Shown here: positions 1 to 9,391 of the stretch, piece after piece | How the letters are laid out: each line of letters opens with the position of its first letter | How positions within the stretch are numbered: position 1 is the stretch's first letter | Origin: Verrucomicrobia bacterium IMCC26134 | GTDB lineage: Bacteria > Verrucomicrobiota > Verrucomicrobiia > Opitutales > Opitutaceae | Direction: 5' to 3' | Assembly (NCBI GenBank): GCA_000972765.1 | Contig: CP011265.1 | Span: 3,841,001-3,905,000, forward strand | DNA length: 64,000 bases | Position numbers and translations under genes: made by a program | Notes under the pieces: generated by a model | Databases searched by the model: none | What the model saw: only the letters and a program-made list of their open reading frames with translations | Told to the model about the DNA's origin: nothing

Positions 1-36
1 GTCGCGGGCTTCATGGTTGGCGAGCGGGGTGGCGGA

Positions 37-1227
37 CTATCGGGCTATGAGGGTAAGACGTGCCTCGGTGACGGCTCCAATGTCGGCGGTCGCGACGTCG
101 CGCACAAGCAGGGTCCAGCGGCCGTTTGGGTTTTGGCCGGCGAAGCCGGTGATCTCGCGCTCGGTGAGCTCGACATAGTCCAATTCGGGGCGGTCGGCTA
201 TGACGACGTTGCGTCCAGAGGGGGCGCGAAGGGTGATCGTAAGGTCGCTGGGGTAGGCGTGGTCACTGGAGAGGGAAAGGCGTAGGGTGGTGAGGCGTTT
301 GCCGGCGCCGCTGACGTCGAAGGGAATACTGACGCCGGTGCGGGAGCCGTCGGGGATGGCCGCGGGGAGGGCGGCGGTGGAATTGAATAAAAGCGGTGTG
401 ACCGGGGCTGCGCCACCGGAAGCCTTTACAGCGGCGGTCACGAGGGACCAGGGTGCGGCGTTGGCGCCGACCACGCCGATTTCGTTGTCGAGGTCACCCT
501 GGGATTTTTCGAGGCCGGATACGAGGACGCCGGCGAATTTCCATTCGTGGTTTTTGAGGTCGTAAACCCAGGCGGGGCCACCGCTGTTGCCGGAGCCGGT
601 GCTGGGGCCGACGGCGCCGAGGTAGCGGCCAAAATCGATGGAAAGTCTGGCGAGGAAATCGGGGGTGCGGTGTAGACGGTATTGGAGCGGATCGCCGTCG
701 TTGTAGAGCCCGGCGGGGTAGCCGGTGATGCGCTTTGGAGCGCTGGAGCGGAGGGCGGCGACGCCGTCTTGCCAGAAGGCTGCGGGTGCGTTGTCGGTGA
801 GGTTGAAGTAGCTGAAGTGCGCCACGAAGTCCTCGGAGAAGGCGAGGTTGTATTTCTCGGGATTGAGGGACGTCTCGGCGTAGCGGCTGAAGCGGACGTA
901 GCCGCGCAGGGGGACGGCGTTTTCCGCGCTGGGTGCGGTGTCGCCATTCCAGGCAAGCGTGAAGTCGTTTAGGTCGGTCCACCCGCTGGCGGAGGCTTGC
1001 AGGTAGTCGTCGAAAACGACGTGGGCGCAGGAGAGGACAATGCGCGGGTGGCGCACGATGGCGCCGGAGCCTTGGCCGACCTCGGAGTAAACCAATCCGG
1101 TGAGGTTATCGGGGTAGGAAAGGCCCGTGCTCTGGGGAATGGGGGCCGAGCTTTGGGCTTGGAGGGTGGTGACGAGGCCGGCCAGGTTTACGAGGAGTGA
1201 GGCGCGGGCGACCAGACGAAGATTCAT
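37..1227 (-). CDS. Secreted trypsin-like serine protease with C-terminal P domain
   Basis: A 396-residue protein starts with a signal peptide of about 24 residues that ends near LQA-QS, so it should be exported. A chymotrypsin-fold protease domain follows. The catalytic histidine is in LSCAHV (about H69) and the nucleophile is in GSGNSGGPAW (about S215). The aspartate may be in SEDF (about D133), but that assignment is uncertain. Residues from about 290 to the end resemble the proprotein-convertase P/homoB domain, with DHAYPSDLTITLRAPSG and NPNGRWTLLVRD, a beta-sandwich often attached to secreted bacterial proteases. The natural substrate cannot be read from the sequence. It lies downstream of and on the same strand as another exported protein, 71 bp away. 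Confidence 0.85.
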   Translation of the reverse strand: MNLRLVARASLLVNLAGLVTTLQAQSSAPIPQSTGLSYPDNLTGLVYSEVGQGSGAIVRHPRIVLSCAHVVFDDYLQASASGWTDLNDFTLAWNGDTAPSAENAVPLRGYVRFSRYAETSLNPEKYNLAFSEDFVAHFSYFNLTDNAPAAFWQDGVAALRSSAPKRITGYPAGLYNDGDPLQYRLHRTPDFLARLSIDFGRYLGAVGPSTGSGNSGGPAWVYDLKNHEWKFAGVLVSGLEKSQGDLDNEIGVVGANAAPWSLVTAAVKASGGAAPVTPLLFNSTAALPAAIPDGSRTGVSIPFDVSGAGKRLTTLRLSLSSDHAYPSDLTITLRAPSGRNVVIADRPELDYVELTEREITGFAGQNPNGRWTLLVRDVATADIGAVTEARLTLIAR

Positions 1228-1298
1228 CGCGAAAAAGAAGCCGTGCGCTGGCGGCTAGGCAAGTGCCGAGCCGTGGCCGCGAGTCATTTCCGACCGGT

Positions 1299-4200
1299 TC
1301 AGGGGCGGGCGAGTTCGTAGCCGTAGTCGCCCATGGGAATAACGAGGGACCCGTCGTCGGCGCGCTCAATGGTTTGCAGGTCGAAGCCGGTGGTAAAGCT
1401 CCACTCGGAGGGCGCGGTTTTGGCGTCGGCCGGAGCGGAGAACAGGCGGCGCCAGGTCGAGCCGAGCACGCGGCCGTCGAGCACGCGGAGCTCGCTGGGG
1501 GCCCAGGATGACTTGATGGTGCCGGCGGCGACAAAGTGACCTGTGTTTTTGAGCGCGAGGCGATTCACCGTGTCGCCGGCGGTGTAGTAAAGTGCGCGGC
1601 CGGCGGCGGCGACGGGTCCGGTGACGGCGACTTTGAGCTGGGCGACTTCAAAGGCGTCCCAGCCGTCGCAGGCGGAGGCTTGAAAGAGGGCCTTGCCATC
1701 GGGCGCCACGGTGCGGGTGAAGGCGAGGAAGCCTTCGGCGGAGAGTTCGGTCACGGCGAAAAGCGACCCGGGCAGGTCAATGGCGGGGCGGGCGGCGGCA
1801 TTGCCGGTGGCCGGCACGACGATGACTTGCGCGGCGTGGAGAAGCTCGGACTGGAAGGACGCGGGCAGGCCGTCTTTGCGCAAGATGGTGCGTTCGGCCC
1901 AGCGGTCGTAACCGAGGACAACGAGGCCGTCGCCGGCGGTTTTTACGGCGGTGGTGGAAGCGTTTTCCGGGCCGACGGTGAGGGCTGGTGCGGCGGATGG
2001 TGCGGCGGGGTTGGAGACGTCGAAGGCGATCAAGCGGGGCTGGGCGTTGCCGGGCCAGGGAATCCACGAGGCGATGCGGCTGGTGTTGACCGCGAGGCTG
2101 GCGACGGGGGTGGCGGCGACTGCGGGCGCGTCTTTGACGGCAGCGGCGGACACGAGCGGGGCTCCTGGAAGAGGCGCGGCCACAAACCGAGGGACGGCGA
2201 TATCAATGGGCATGGGGCGCATCCAGTAATAACTGGATTCGTTTTCGACGATGATGACGGGGCGTTCGGCGCGGGGCCAGAGCAGGCGGCTGACGCGGGA
2301 GCCGGAGAGGCCGTCGGTGGGGGCTTCGCAGGTGCCGAGCAGTTGCGGGGCGAGCGGATCGGTGGCGTCGTAAACGTCGAGGCTGAGTTTGCCCAGCGGG
2401 GCGAACCAGTAGCGATAGAGTGGAAGGTTGTTCGATGAGGCGGACTCGCGCAGCACGTAGAGGCGGCCATCGCGAAGGGCGACGTCGTGGATGAAGCCGG
2501 AGGGCAGATCGAGCTCGGCGAGGATGGAGTCGGGCGAGGCCAGAGGGGAGACGCGCACAGTGGGCTGGCCGCCGCCCCACGCGCCGCCGGTTTCGACGCC
2601 GAGGACGCGGTCGCCGGAGGGCAGGACGCGGTCCACTGGCCAGGCGAGAAGGGAATCGGCGAGGATGGCGGGGCTATCGCGGTCGGCGATGGTGGCGGTG
2701 GCGAGAGTGCGCTGGCTGAGCGTGATGGCGGTATCTCCAACGAGCGCGGCGCGGCGGGCCTCGAAGCGGCCGGGAATAAGGCCGCGGGCGTGGAGGTCGC
2801 CGCCGGCAAGGTCGATGTCCACCAGGCGCACGCCGTGGGTGGCGGTGCCTTCGGCGTAGGAGGTGATCGGGATGAGCGCGAGGCCGGCGTCGGGCAGGAC
2901 GGAGAGGGCTTGCGGATCCCAGTTGGCCTCGCTGTAGCCGTAGCCCTCGGTGAGGGCGAGGCGGCGGAGGAGGGTGGGTGCGGCAGGGTCGGAGACGTCG
3001 AAGAGGGAGGCGGTGACGGCGCCGGCGTCCCAGCCGACGGTGAAGAGCTTGTCGCCGATGGGCTCGATGTGGGTGGACCAACCGGGGACGTCAACCTGGC
3101 CGGCGATGGCGGGTTGGGCGGGGTCGGAGAGATCGACGACGAAAAGGGGATCTTTTTGGAGGAAGGTGACGATGTAGGCCTTGTCTCCGGCGAAGCGGGT
3201 GGCGTGGAGCGTCTCGCCGCGGGCGAGTTCGAGTTGGCCGAGGCGTTCACCGGTGGCGGCGGGGCCGTCGGCGCGGAAGGTTTCGAGCCAGGTGGTGCGC
3301 GGGCTGCCGTCGGAGGGCCAGGCTTGGCTGATGGTGGTGAGGACGCCGCCGCTCCATTGGAGTTTGTAGGCGTCGCCGAGCTGGCCGGCGAGGGTGACAG
3401 GGCCGGCGGTGAGGGCGGAGAGGCCGGTGGAGGAAAGGTGGTAAACGAAGGCGGTGGAGATGCCCCACTGGCCGGAAGGGGTGAGGGCGACGGCGAGCCA
3501 GTCGGAGCCGGCGGCGAGGGTGGAGAACCAGCCGGAGAGAGGGATGGTTTGCTGGAGGGCGGGAGCGGTGTCGTCGGCAACAAGCCACTCGGTGAGGGCG
3601 GTGGAGGAGTTGTAGTAGCCGGTGCTCCAGTCGGTGGTGCAGAGGAAGAGGCGGCGACCGGCGAGGCGGCTGCCCTGGGGCTGGCCGGCGACACGGGTGG
3701 AGCTGAGGAGGCGGGTGGAAGCGCCCTCGACGCGAATGACATGGAGGCCGGTGGAGTAGGCTGAGCCGTTGAGCGGTTGGTCGTTGGTGACGAGCAGCAC
3801 ATCCTGATAGCCGGACGCGGAGGGCAGAAGGTAGAGGTCCTGGCCGCTGGCGGGGAGACGGTAGCTGGCTTTGAGAACGGGTGAGGCGGGGTCGCCCACG
3901 TCAACAACCTGGAGGCCGCGGAGCTGATTGAAGAAGTAGGCGGTGGAGCCGGATATTTTCCAGATATCGGCTTCGACAGGTGACTCGCCGGCGGGCGCAG
4001 GGGCATCAAGGGCCGGGCTCATGGCGCTCGCGTAGGCGAGGGAGCGGTTGAAGTCGTTTTGAGGTGTGACCTGGCTGGGGGCGAAGCTGTTGCGACCGCG
4101 ATAGAAGACGGTGGGGAATTTTTTGCGGGAAGGGGTTTCGATGGTGGCTTGGATGCGAAACATGGCCCGGCGGTTGGAGGCGGGCAAGCTGAGCACGAGA

Positions 4201-4445
4201 TCACCTGGAACAGCGGCGCGAGTTTCGATAGCGCGCCACTGGCCGCGCATATCGCGGGTCTGAAGGGTGATGGTGTAGGTGCCTTGCGGAAGGGTTACGC
4301 GGCCGGTCGCGCGGTCTTTGGAGACGCTTACGTCAATGGTTTTGGTCGCTGCGGAAAGCGAGCCGACGAGGGTGGCGAAGAGGCACACGAAAAGCCCGAG
4401 GAAACGAAGGCGGCGGGCAAAGGGGGGTAAGAGCGAAGTGAACAT
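1299..4445 (-). CDS. Large secreted beta-propeller/LVIVD-type repeat protein
   Basis: I place the start at the ATG at 4445, which gives 1048 residues and a clear signal peptide (hydrophobic FLGLFVCLFATLVGS, cleavage near LSAA). The frame stays open to 4586, but the extra 47 residues are not signal-like. The body contains at least five copies of a motif of the form V-x-D-x-x-DP-x-x-P, for example VVDVGDPASP, VVDLSDPAQP, LFDVSDPAAP, VYDATDPLAP and AFDVSNPAAP. These are typical of LVIVD repeats and secreted beta-propeller families. No catalytic motif or anchor is visible, so a binding or surface scaffold role is an inference. The gene follows holA but is probably transcribed separately. Confidence 0.7.
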   Translation of the reverse strand: MFTSLLPPFARRLRFLGLFVCLFATLVGSLSAATKTIDVSVSKDRATGRVTLPQGTYTITLQTRDMRGQWRAIETRAAVPGDLVLSLPASNRRAMFRIQATIETPSRKKFPTVFYRGRNSFAPSQVTPQNDFNRSLAYASAMSPALDAPAPAGESPVEADIWKISGSTAYFFNQLRGLQVVDVGDPASPVLKASYRLPASGQDLYLLPSASGYQDVLLVTNDQPLNGSAYSTGLHVIRVEGASTRLLSSTRVAGQPQGSRLAGRRLFLCTTDWSTGYYNSSTALTEWLVADDTAPALQQTIPLSGWFSTLAAGSDWLAVALTPSGQWGISTAFVYHLSSTGLSALTAGPVTLAGQLGDAYKLQWSGGVLTTISQAWPSDGSPRTTWLETFRADGPAATGERLGQLELARGETLHATRFAGDKAYIVTFLQKDPLFVVDLSDPAQPAIAGQVDVPGWSTHIEPIGDKLFTVGWDAGAVTASLFDVSDPAAPTLLRRLALTEGYGYSEANWDPQALSVLPDAGLALIPITSYAEGTATHGVRLVDIDLAGGDLHARGLIPGRFEARRAALVGDTAITLSQRTLATATIADRDSPAILADSLLAWPVDRVLPSGDRVLGVETGGAWGGGQPTVRVSPLASPDSILAELDLPSGFIHDVALRDGRLYVLRESASSNNLPLYRYWFAPLGKLSLDVYDATDPLAPQLLGTCEAPTDGLSGSRVSRLLWPRAERPVIIVENESSYYWMRPMPIDIAVPRFVAAPLPGAPLVSAAAVKDAPAVAATPVASLAVNTSRIASWIPWPGNAQPRLIAFDVSNPAAPSAAPALTVGPENASTTAVKTAGDGLVVLGYDRWAERTILRKDGLPASFQSELLHAAQVIVVPATGNAAARPAIDLPGSLFAVTELSAEGFLAFTRTVAPDGKALFQASACDGWDAFEVAQLKVAVTGPVAAAGRALYYTAGDTVNRLALKNTGHFVAAGTIKSSWAPSELRVLDGRVLGSTWRRLFSAPADAKTAPSEWSFTTGFDLQTIERADDGSLVIPMGDYGYELARP

Positions 4446-4601
4446 GGCGAAAGAAATTTTGGGGGAAATGGAAAGGGTGCGGGCGCGGACGAAGGGGAGA
4501 TACGACAAGCCTATGACGTCTATACGACATTCCAAGGGTTTGGGATGCAGGCGTTGTAAAAATGAGTTTAACTGCTCCGCATTCATTGAGCGGCGGGCGG
4601 C

Positions 4602-5726
4602 TCAGGACAGGCACTTGATGGCGAGCTCGCGGAGGATGACTGCCTCTTCCTTCGGGCGCGAGATGAGGGTTTCGAAGGCCTCGGCGAAGGCGATTTGGTG
4701 GTCGATGTGCTGCTTGAGGGTCCAGTTTTTGCAGGTGGCGGCGAGCTTGCCGAGATACCACGGGTTTTGACTGAAGAGGTTGGCGTCCGTCTTTTCGGTG
4801 ACGCCGATGAAGTAACGTCCGTAGGCGCCGGCGGCGCGCTCGATGGCAAACTTGTCGGGCAGGCGGCCGCCGGTCGCGAGCGAGCGGATCTGGATGAGGA
4901 GGCGGTTGCGTTTTTGCAGGGAGGCGAGCACGGGCCGGGCGCTCTCGCCGGCGAAGAAATGGCGGTCGAGGGCGGCGAGGGTGGCGCGCAGGTCGCCGCG
5001 GAAAAAGGCGTCGGTCGCCTCGAAGAAATCGCCCTCGGCGAGGTTGGGCGTGAGCGTGGCCACGTCGGCCTCGGTGATCACGAGCGCGCCGCCGGCGGAC
5101 TTGGCGGTGGCGGCGGAGGGGTTGGCGTGGGCGGCGAGTTTATTGACCTCGGAAACGAGGAAACGGGTGTTGGCTCCGCTGCGGGCGAGCAGGAGCTGGA
5201 GGGCGTCGGGCTCGAGGGTGACGCCGAGCGTGCGGGCCTCGGCGAGCGCGGTCATGGCGAGGGACTCCATCGCGGCTTCCGGCGTGGCGGCGCCGACGAA
5301 GGCGAAGTCGGCGGTCTTCTCGCACCATTTGTAGAAGCTCTTGCGGCGATCGACAGGGGCGGCGGTGACGAGCACGGCGACTTCGGCGGGGTTGAGGGCG
5401 GCGAGGATGGACTGGAGATGCTCGACCGCGGTCTTGACGGTCTCGGAGTTGCCGGTGCGGGAATCGGCGAGAAAGTTGACGTCCTTGAACCAGACGAGGC
5501 GGCGTCCGCCGAACATGGAGACAGTTTGCACGCTGTCGCGGAAGCGGGCGATGGCGGACTCGGTCTCGTCCACGGTGTTGACGAAGCCGCTGATGGTCTC
5601 GCGCGAGAACTCGTCTTCGACGGTGGCGGCGAGCTCGTCGTGGCGGGCCTTGCCGAGGCGGCCGACGAGGAAGTCATCGGCGCCACAGATAAAGGCGAAG
5701 GGTTTGGAGGAGTCGTCGGCGGACAT
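4602..5726 (-). CDS. holA: DNA polymerase III subunit delta
   Basis: The 374-residue product matches the delta subunit of the clamp loader, which opens the beta clamp so that it can be loaded on primed DNA. Visible signatures are the N-terminal FICGADDFLVGR, the GGRRLVWFKDVNFL stretch, the helical DRRKSFYKWCEK region and the C-terminal collar-like part (about 240-374) with LQKRNRLLIQIRSL. Length is slightly above the usual 330-350. A TTTTCGTG-type element lies 30 nt upstream of the ATG. The gene is on its own strand block between the SRAP gene upstream and the beta-propeller gene downstream. Confidence 0.88.
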   Translation of the reverse strand: MSADDSSKPFAFICGADDFLVGRLGKARHDELAATVEDEFSRETISGFVNTVDETESAIARFRDSVQTVSMFGGRRLVWFKDVNFLADSRTGNSETVKTAVEHLQSILAALNPAEVAVLVTAAPVDRRKSFYKWCEKTADFAFVGAATPEAAMESLAMTALAEARTLGVTLEPDALQLLLARSGANTRFLVSEVNKLAAHANPSAATAKSAGGALVITEADVATLTPNLAEGDFFEATDAFFRGDLRATLAALDRHFFAGESARPVLASLQKRNRLLIQIRSLATGGRLPDKFAIERAAGAYGRYFIGVTEKTDANLFSQNPWYLGKLAATCKNWTLKQHIDHQIAFAEAFETLISRPKEEAVILRELAIKCLS

Positions 5727-5756
5727 GGCGGCGGCGTTGGGCGGGCGTGAGGCTCA

Positions 5757-5783
5757 CCACGAAACACCCGAAAGACACGAAAA
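5757..5783 (-). repeat. 27-nt TTTTCGTG-type element upstream of holA
   Basis: Read on the minus strand this is three 9-nt units: TTTTCGTGT, CTTTCGGGT and GTTTCGTGG. It ends 30 nt before the holA start codon. It matches, without gaps, the elements at 29633-29659 and 31915-31941, and more loosely that at 31848-31875. All four point towards the gene that follows. Confidence 0.7.
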
Positions 5784-5811
5784 GAAAAGCGTTAAGGCGG
5801 CGGCTTCGACT

Positions 5812-6555
5812 TTAAAGGCCGAGGGTGAACTGGTCGTCGGGCGGGGCGGCGCTGGCGGGGGTGAGGCAGGCGGGGTCGTCGTGTTCGAGGTGGTTGATGC
5901 GGCGGATGAGTTCGGTGGAGGCGAGCAGGTCGTCGGCAGCTGGTTGGAGCAGGGCGCCGAGCGCGGCGGGCGGGGTGGCGGGGTCGAGCCAGAGGTGCGC
6001 GGCTTGAGTGTCGAGCAGGGCGGGCATGCGATCGTGGATGGGGGCAACGGTAGGGTTGGCGGCGGTGGTGACGAGGGCGCACGTCTCAAGCGGGGCGCCA
6101 TCCAAGGCGGGCCAGATTTCCCAAAGGGCGGCGAAGAAAAAGGCTTGGCCATCGCGGCGGCGGAACAGCCACGGGTGCCGGGAGCGGCCGCGCGCCTCCC
6201 ATTCGTAGAAGGCGGAGGCGGGCACGACGCAGCGGCGGTGGCGGAAGGCGTCGCGAAAGGCGGGGCGCTCGGCGAGCGACTCGGCGCGGGCGTTGACGGA
6301 GGGGCGGGTGGCGTCGCGGGCCCAGGAGGGGATCAATCCCCAGCGCGGGTTGAAAATCGCGTTTGAGGCGGGTGTGCGGGCGACGTCGCCGGTGGATCTG
6401 GCTGCGACGGAGCGGAGAGCCAGGAGCGAGGTGCCGGGAGCGATGTTGTAGCGGGTGGCGTTTGTGGTGGCTGCGAGCTGGGCGAGCGAGGCAGGGTCGA
6501 GGGCGGCGATCAGGGCGCGGAGGCGGTCTTGCTCAAGCACGAAGCGGGTGCACAT
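5812..6555 (-). CDS. SOS response-associated peptidase (YedK/HMCES family)
   Basis: SRAP proteins form a covalent thiazolidine crosslink with abasic sites in single-stranded DNA and protect them. The active residue must be Cys2 after Met removal, which fixes the start at the ATG at 6555 (MCTRF) rather than further upstream. The other conserved residues are present: Asn88 in SVNARAES, Glu118 in FYEWE and His174 in PIHDRMPALL. The protein is 247 residues, a normal length. It lies between the HIT gene and holA on the same strand. No LexA box was identified. Confidence 0.92.
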   Translation of the reverse strand: MCTRFVLEQDRLRALIAALDPASLAQLAATTNATRYNIAPGTSLLALRSVAARSTGDVARTPASNAIFNPRWGLIPSWARDATRPSVNARAESLAERPAFRDAFRHRRCVVPASAFYEWEARGRSRHPWLFRRRDGQAFFFAALWEIWPALDGAPLETCALVTTAANPTVAPIHDRMPALLDTQAAHLWLDPATPPAALGALLQPAADDLLASTELIRRINHLEHDDPACLTPASAAPPDDQFTLGL

Positions 6556-6638
6556 GGCGGAGCACGATGCGGGCGCGGGCGGAGTTGGCCAGTCTGCGCT
6601 GGCGATGAGCAAGGAGCCGGGGAAGGGCGGTCGGCGGC

Positions 6639-7070
6639 TCAGCCGAGGGCTTGGCGGAGGCGGGCGCTTGTGGCGGCGTAGTCGGCCTCGGAGAGGAGCT
6701 GCTTCGGCTCTGGCATCATGGTGAAGGTGGTGCCCCAGGCCGGACCGTCGGTGTATTTTGGCACGAGGTGAAAGTGGAGGTGGGGGAGCTTGTCGGAGTA
6801 GGCGCCGTAGTTGATCTTGGCGGGGTTGAAGGCGGTTTTGATGGCGCGGGCGGCGCGGGCTACGTCCTGGGTGAAGAGGGCGAGTTCGGAGTCGTTGAGT
6901 TCGAAGAGCTCATTGACGTGGCCGCGGTAGGCGACGATGCAGCGGCCGGGGTGGGTTTGCTCTTTGAAGAGATAGAGGGTGGAGACCTGGAGCGGGGCGA
7001 CCTCGATCATGAGGGCGTCGAGGCGTTCGTCTTTGCGGCAGTAGAGGCAATCAGGGAGGGGGGAGGACAT
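6639..7070 (-). CDS. HIT family nucleotide-binding protein
   Basis: A 143-residue histidine-triad protein. The triad HLHFHLVP (His97, 99, 101) is the catalytic motif that hydrolyses or transfers nucleoside phosphoramidates and dinucleotides. An N-terminal CLYC pair (Cys8, Cys11) suggests a bound zinc, as in some Fhit/GalT-like branches. The exact substrate is unknown. It ends 83 bp before the SRAP gene on the same strand and is divergent from the oxidoreductase at 7244. Confidence 0.88.
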   Translation of the reverse strand: MSSPLPDCLYCRKDERLDALMIEVAPLQVSTLYLFKEQTHPGRCIVAYRGHVNELFELNDSELALFTQDVARAARAIKTAFNPAKINYGAYSDKLPHLHFHLVPKYTDGPAWGTTFTMMPEPKQLLSEADYAATSARLRQALG

Positions 7071-7243
7071 GGTGATAAGAGAGCGGACAATCCCGGGCGC
7101 GAGGAGGGCGGGCGGCTGGAATCAGTTTCAGAGTAAGCTGAATAACCGGAGAGAGTCGCCTGAAAAACATTCTAACTGTCTTTTCGTGGGTCGTTTGATT
7201 CTCGGTGGCATTTAGCGTTTCATGGGTTTTAACGTATTGCCTG

Positions 7244-8476
7244 ATGTATCGAGTCACGAACTTCCCCGTCGCTGTGGCACAATCTACTTTGCCTAGATTG
7301 GCACTGATAGGGATTTCTGGCTATGGTGCGATCTATGTCGGTTTACTGCGCGAGGCGCTGCTTGCGAAGTCTGTGAGTCTCGTCGCCGCCGTGGTGATAA
7401 ACCCCGGGCAGGAGCAGGAGATCGTGGCCGAGTTGCGCGCCGGAGGGACAGTGATCTACGGGTCGGCCGACGAGTTGTTTGCCTGTGAGGCAGGCAAGAT
7501 AGACCTTTGTCTAATTCCTACGGGAATTCAATGGCACGCGCGGATGACGATCGCGGCGCTCACCGCGGGTATGAATGTGCTGGTGGAGAAACCGCTCGCC
7601 GGTTCGGTGGCGGATTGCGCGGCGATTCGCCGGGCCGAGGTTGCGACCGGGTGCTGGGTTGCGGTGGGGTTTCAGGATATTTACGCCGATGAAGCCCGCC
7701 GCTTGAAAAGCCAGTTGCTTGAGGGGGCGATCGGGCGATTGCGCGAGGTGAAGATGACCGGGTTGTGGCCCCGGCCGCGTTCTTATTTTACCCGCAACCA
7801 CTGGGCCGGGCGTCGCGCGGCGGACGGGGCCTCCGTGCTGGATTCGCCGCTTAACAACGCCTTCGCGCACTTCGTAAACCTCGGCCTGTTTTTCGCCGGT
7901 TCGACTGCCGGCACATCCGCAAGTGTCGCCGTGGAATCCGCCGAGCTGTTTCGGGCCCACGCCATAGAGACCTTCGACACGGCGGTGGTTCGCGGAGTCT
8001 CTTCGCACGGAGTGCGTTTTTGGTGCGGTTTCAGCCATGCCACCGAGACCACGCGGGAACCTGAAATTCTTCTTTACGGTGATGAGGGATGTGTCGAGTG
8101 GAGGCACGAAACGAGCTGCGTCACGACGCATGCCGACGGCAGGCGCGAGACCGTTGCGCTGCCTACGGCCGCTTCATGCCGAGGCTCGATGTTTGCCGCC
8201 GTGCTCGCCCGGCTTGCGGATGCCGGATCGTCTATTTGCGACACGGACGTGGCCTGCCGGCATGCGGAGTTCATTGAAGCCGTGCAAAACGAGGCGGTGA
8301 CGCGTCCGTTTCCAGAGACACTGGTCAGCTGGCGCGCGGATGCCGCCGAACACGGCGAGTTTCCTAACGTGCGCGGCCTTGATGTTGCGATCGACCGCGC
8401 TTTTTCACGGGGCGGCTTGCTCGGGTCTCCGGACGTATTTTGCAATCAGTCGCTGCACGCCGCCACTGGCCGTTGA
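7244..8476 (+). CDS. Gfo/Idh/MocA family NAD(P)-dependent oxidoreductase
   Basis: The N-terminal Rossmann fold shows LALIGISGYGAIY for dinucleotide binding, and VEKPLAG is the conserved EKP motif that carries the catalytic lysine. The remainder is the usual alpha/beta C-terminal domain. Members oxidise or reduce sugars, inositols and related polyols, but the substrate here is unknown. I use the ATG at 7244 (410 residues). A GTG at 7205 is possible, and the conserved fold itself only begins about 17 residues into the protein. No neighbouring sugar genes are present. GC content and codon use look somewhat more relaxed at the 5' end than in the flanking genes. Confidence 0.8.
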   Translation: MYRVTNFPVAVAQSTLPRLALIGISGYGAIYVGLLREALLAKSVSLVAAVVINPGQEQEIVAELRAGGTVIYGSADELFACEAGKIDLCLIPTGIQWHARMTIAALTAGMNVLVEKPLAGSVADCAAIRRAEVATGCWVAVGFQDIYADEARRLKSQLLEGAIGRLREVKMTGLWPRPRSYFTRNHWAGRRAADGASVLDSPLNNAFAHFVNLGLFFAGSTAGTSASVAVESAELFRAHAIETFDTAVVRGVSSHGVRFWCGFSHATETTREPEILLYGDEGCVEWRHETSCVTTHADGRRETVALPTAASCRGSMFAAVLARLADAGSSICDTDVACRHAEFIEAVQNEAVTRPFPETLVSWRADAAEHGEFPNVRGLDVAIDRAFSRGGLLGSPDVFCNQSLHAATGR

Positions 8477-8515
8477 GCGGGTTGCAGCCGGGCGACACGC
8501 CGTCAGGATCGGCTC

Positions 8516-9232
8516 TCAGGTGGAAAGCCGGGCGACCAGAGCGGGCAAGTCGCGGAGATTTTTCAGGGTGAAAAAGCGCCCTTCGGCGGGCGGGAGCGAG
8601 TCGAGATGCTCGTGCGCCCAGGTGAGCGGATAGGGAATGTGGGCGGCGCAGGCGCCGAGGCGGAGCAGCGGGGCGATGTCGGATTTGAGGGAGTTGCCGA
8701 TCATGAGGAAACGGTCGGCGGCCAAGCCGTGGCGACGGAGCAAGCGGGCGTAGGTGGCGTCGTCTTTTTCTGATACGACTTCGATGGCGAGAAAATGCTG
8801 CGCCAAGCCGGAGGCGGCGATCTTGCGCTCCTGGTGGAGGAGGTCGCCCTTCGTGATCAGCAAGAGCGGATGGCCGGCGGCGGCCAGCCCGGTGAGCACA
8901 GCCGGCACACCCTCGAGCAACTCCACCGGGTGGGCGAGGATTTCGCGGCCGAGTTCAAGGATGGCGGAGAGCTCGGTGGCGGAGATGCGACCGGCGGTGA
9001 GGGTGATGGCGGTCTCGAGGGCGGAGAGGGTGAAGCCCTTGGCGCCATAGCCATAGAGCGGGAGGTTGCGCATTTCGGTGGCGAAGAGCGTGCGCTCGAC
9101 GGTGGGGGCATCGTGTTGGGCGGCGAGCAGGGCGAAGAACTTATCGTGCGCGGCGGCGAAGAGCGTTTCGTTGTGCCAGAGGGTGTCGTCGGCGTCGAAG
9201 CCAAGGGCGAGAGGAGGACGGGCGGCGGTCAT
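8516..9232 (-). CDS. HAD-family hydrolase
   Basis: The 238-residue protein has HAD motif I as FDADDTLW (Asp13 nucleophile, Asp15 acid/base), a threonine motif II in LLLITKGD, a lysine around VSEKDDATY, and the motif IV region MIGNSLKSDI. It probably removes phosphate from a small metabolite. The helical cap between motifs I and II suggests subclass I. It converges with the oxidoreductase, with 39 bp between the stops. Substrate is not assignable. Confidence 0.85.
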   Translation of the reverse strand: MTAARPPLALGFDADDTLWHNETLFAAAHDKFFALLAAQHDAPTVERTLFATEMRNLPLYGYGAKGFTLSALETAITLTAGRISATELSAILELGREILAHPVELLEGVPAVLTGLAAAGHPLLLITKGDLLHQERKIAASGLAQHFLAIEVVSEKDDATYARLLRRHGLAADRFLMIGNSLKSDIAPLLRLGACAAHIPYPLTWAHEHLDSLPPAEGRFFTLKNLRDLPALVARLST

Positions 9233-9391
9233 GTGAAAAGGTGCGTAAGGGATGATTTTGCCGGATCAGGTAAGCCTTGAACCCAGTGAAAGAAAAGGCA
9301 GGGCGGGAAATATTCACGGGAACCCGGGCTTAATCGCGGTATCTACGGGTTGCCGTGGGCGGATAAACGAGTCCAACTGCGCGACATCTTG

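Noticed and set aside
2030-4009. A 659-codon frame overlapping the beta-propeller gene
   Set aside because: It is almost entirely Pro/Ser/Ala, the typical result of reading a GC-rich gene in a wrong frame.
7171-7201. TTTTCGTGG-like sequence before the oxidoreductase gene
   Set aside because: Only the first unit matches; the rest needs gaps. It is too weak to count as a fifth copy.
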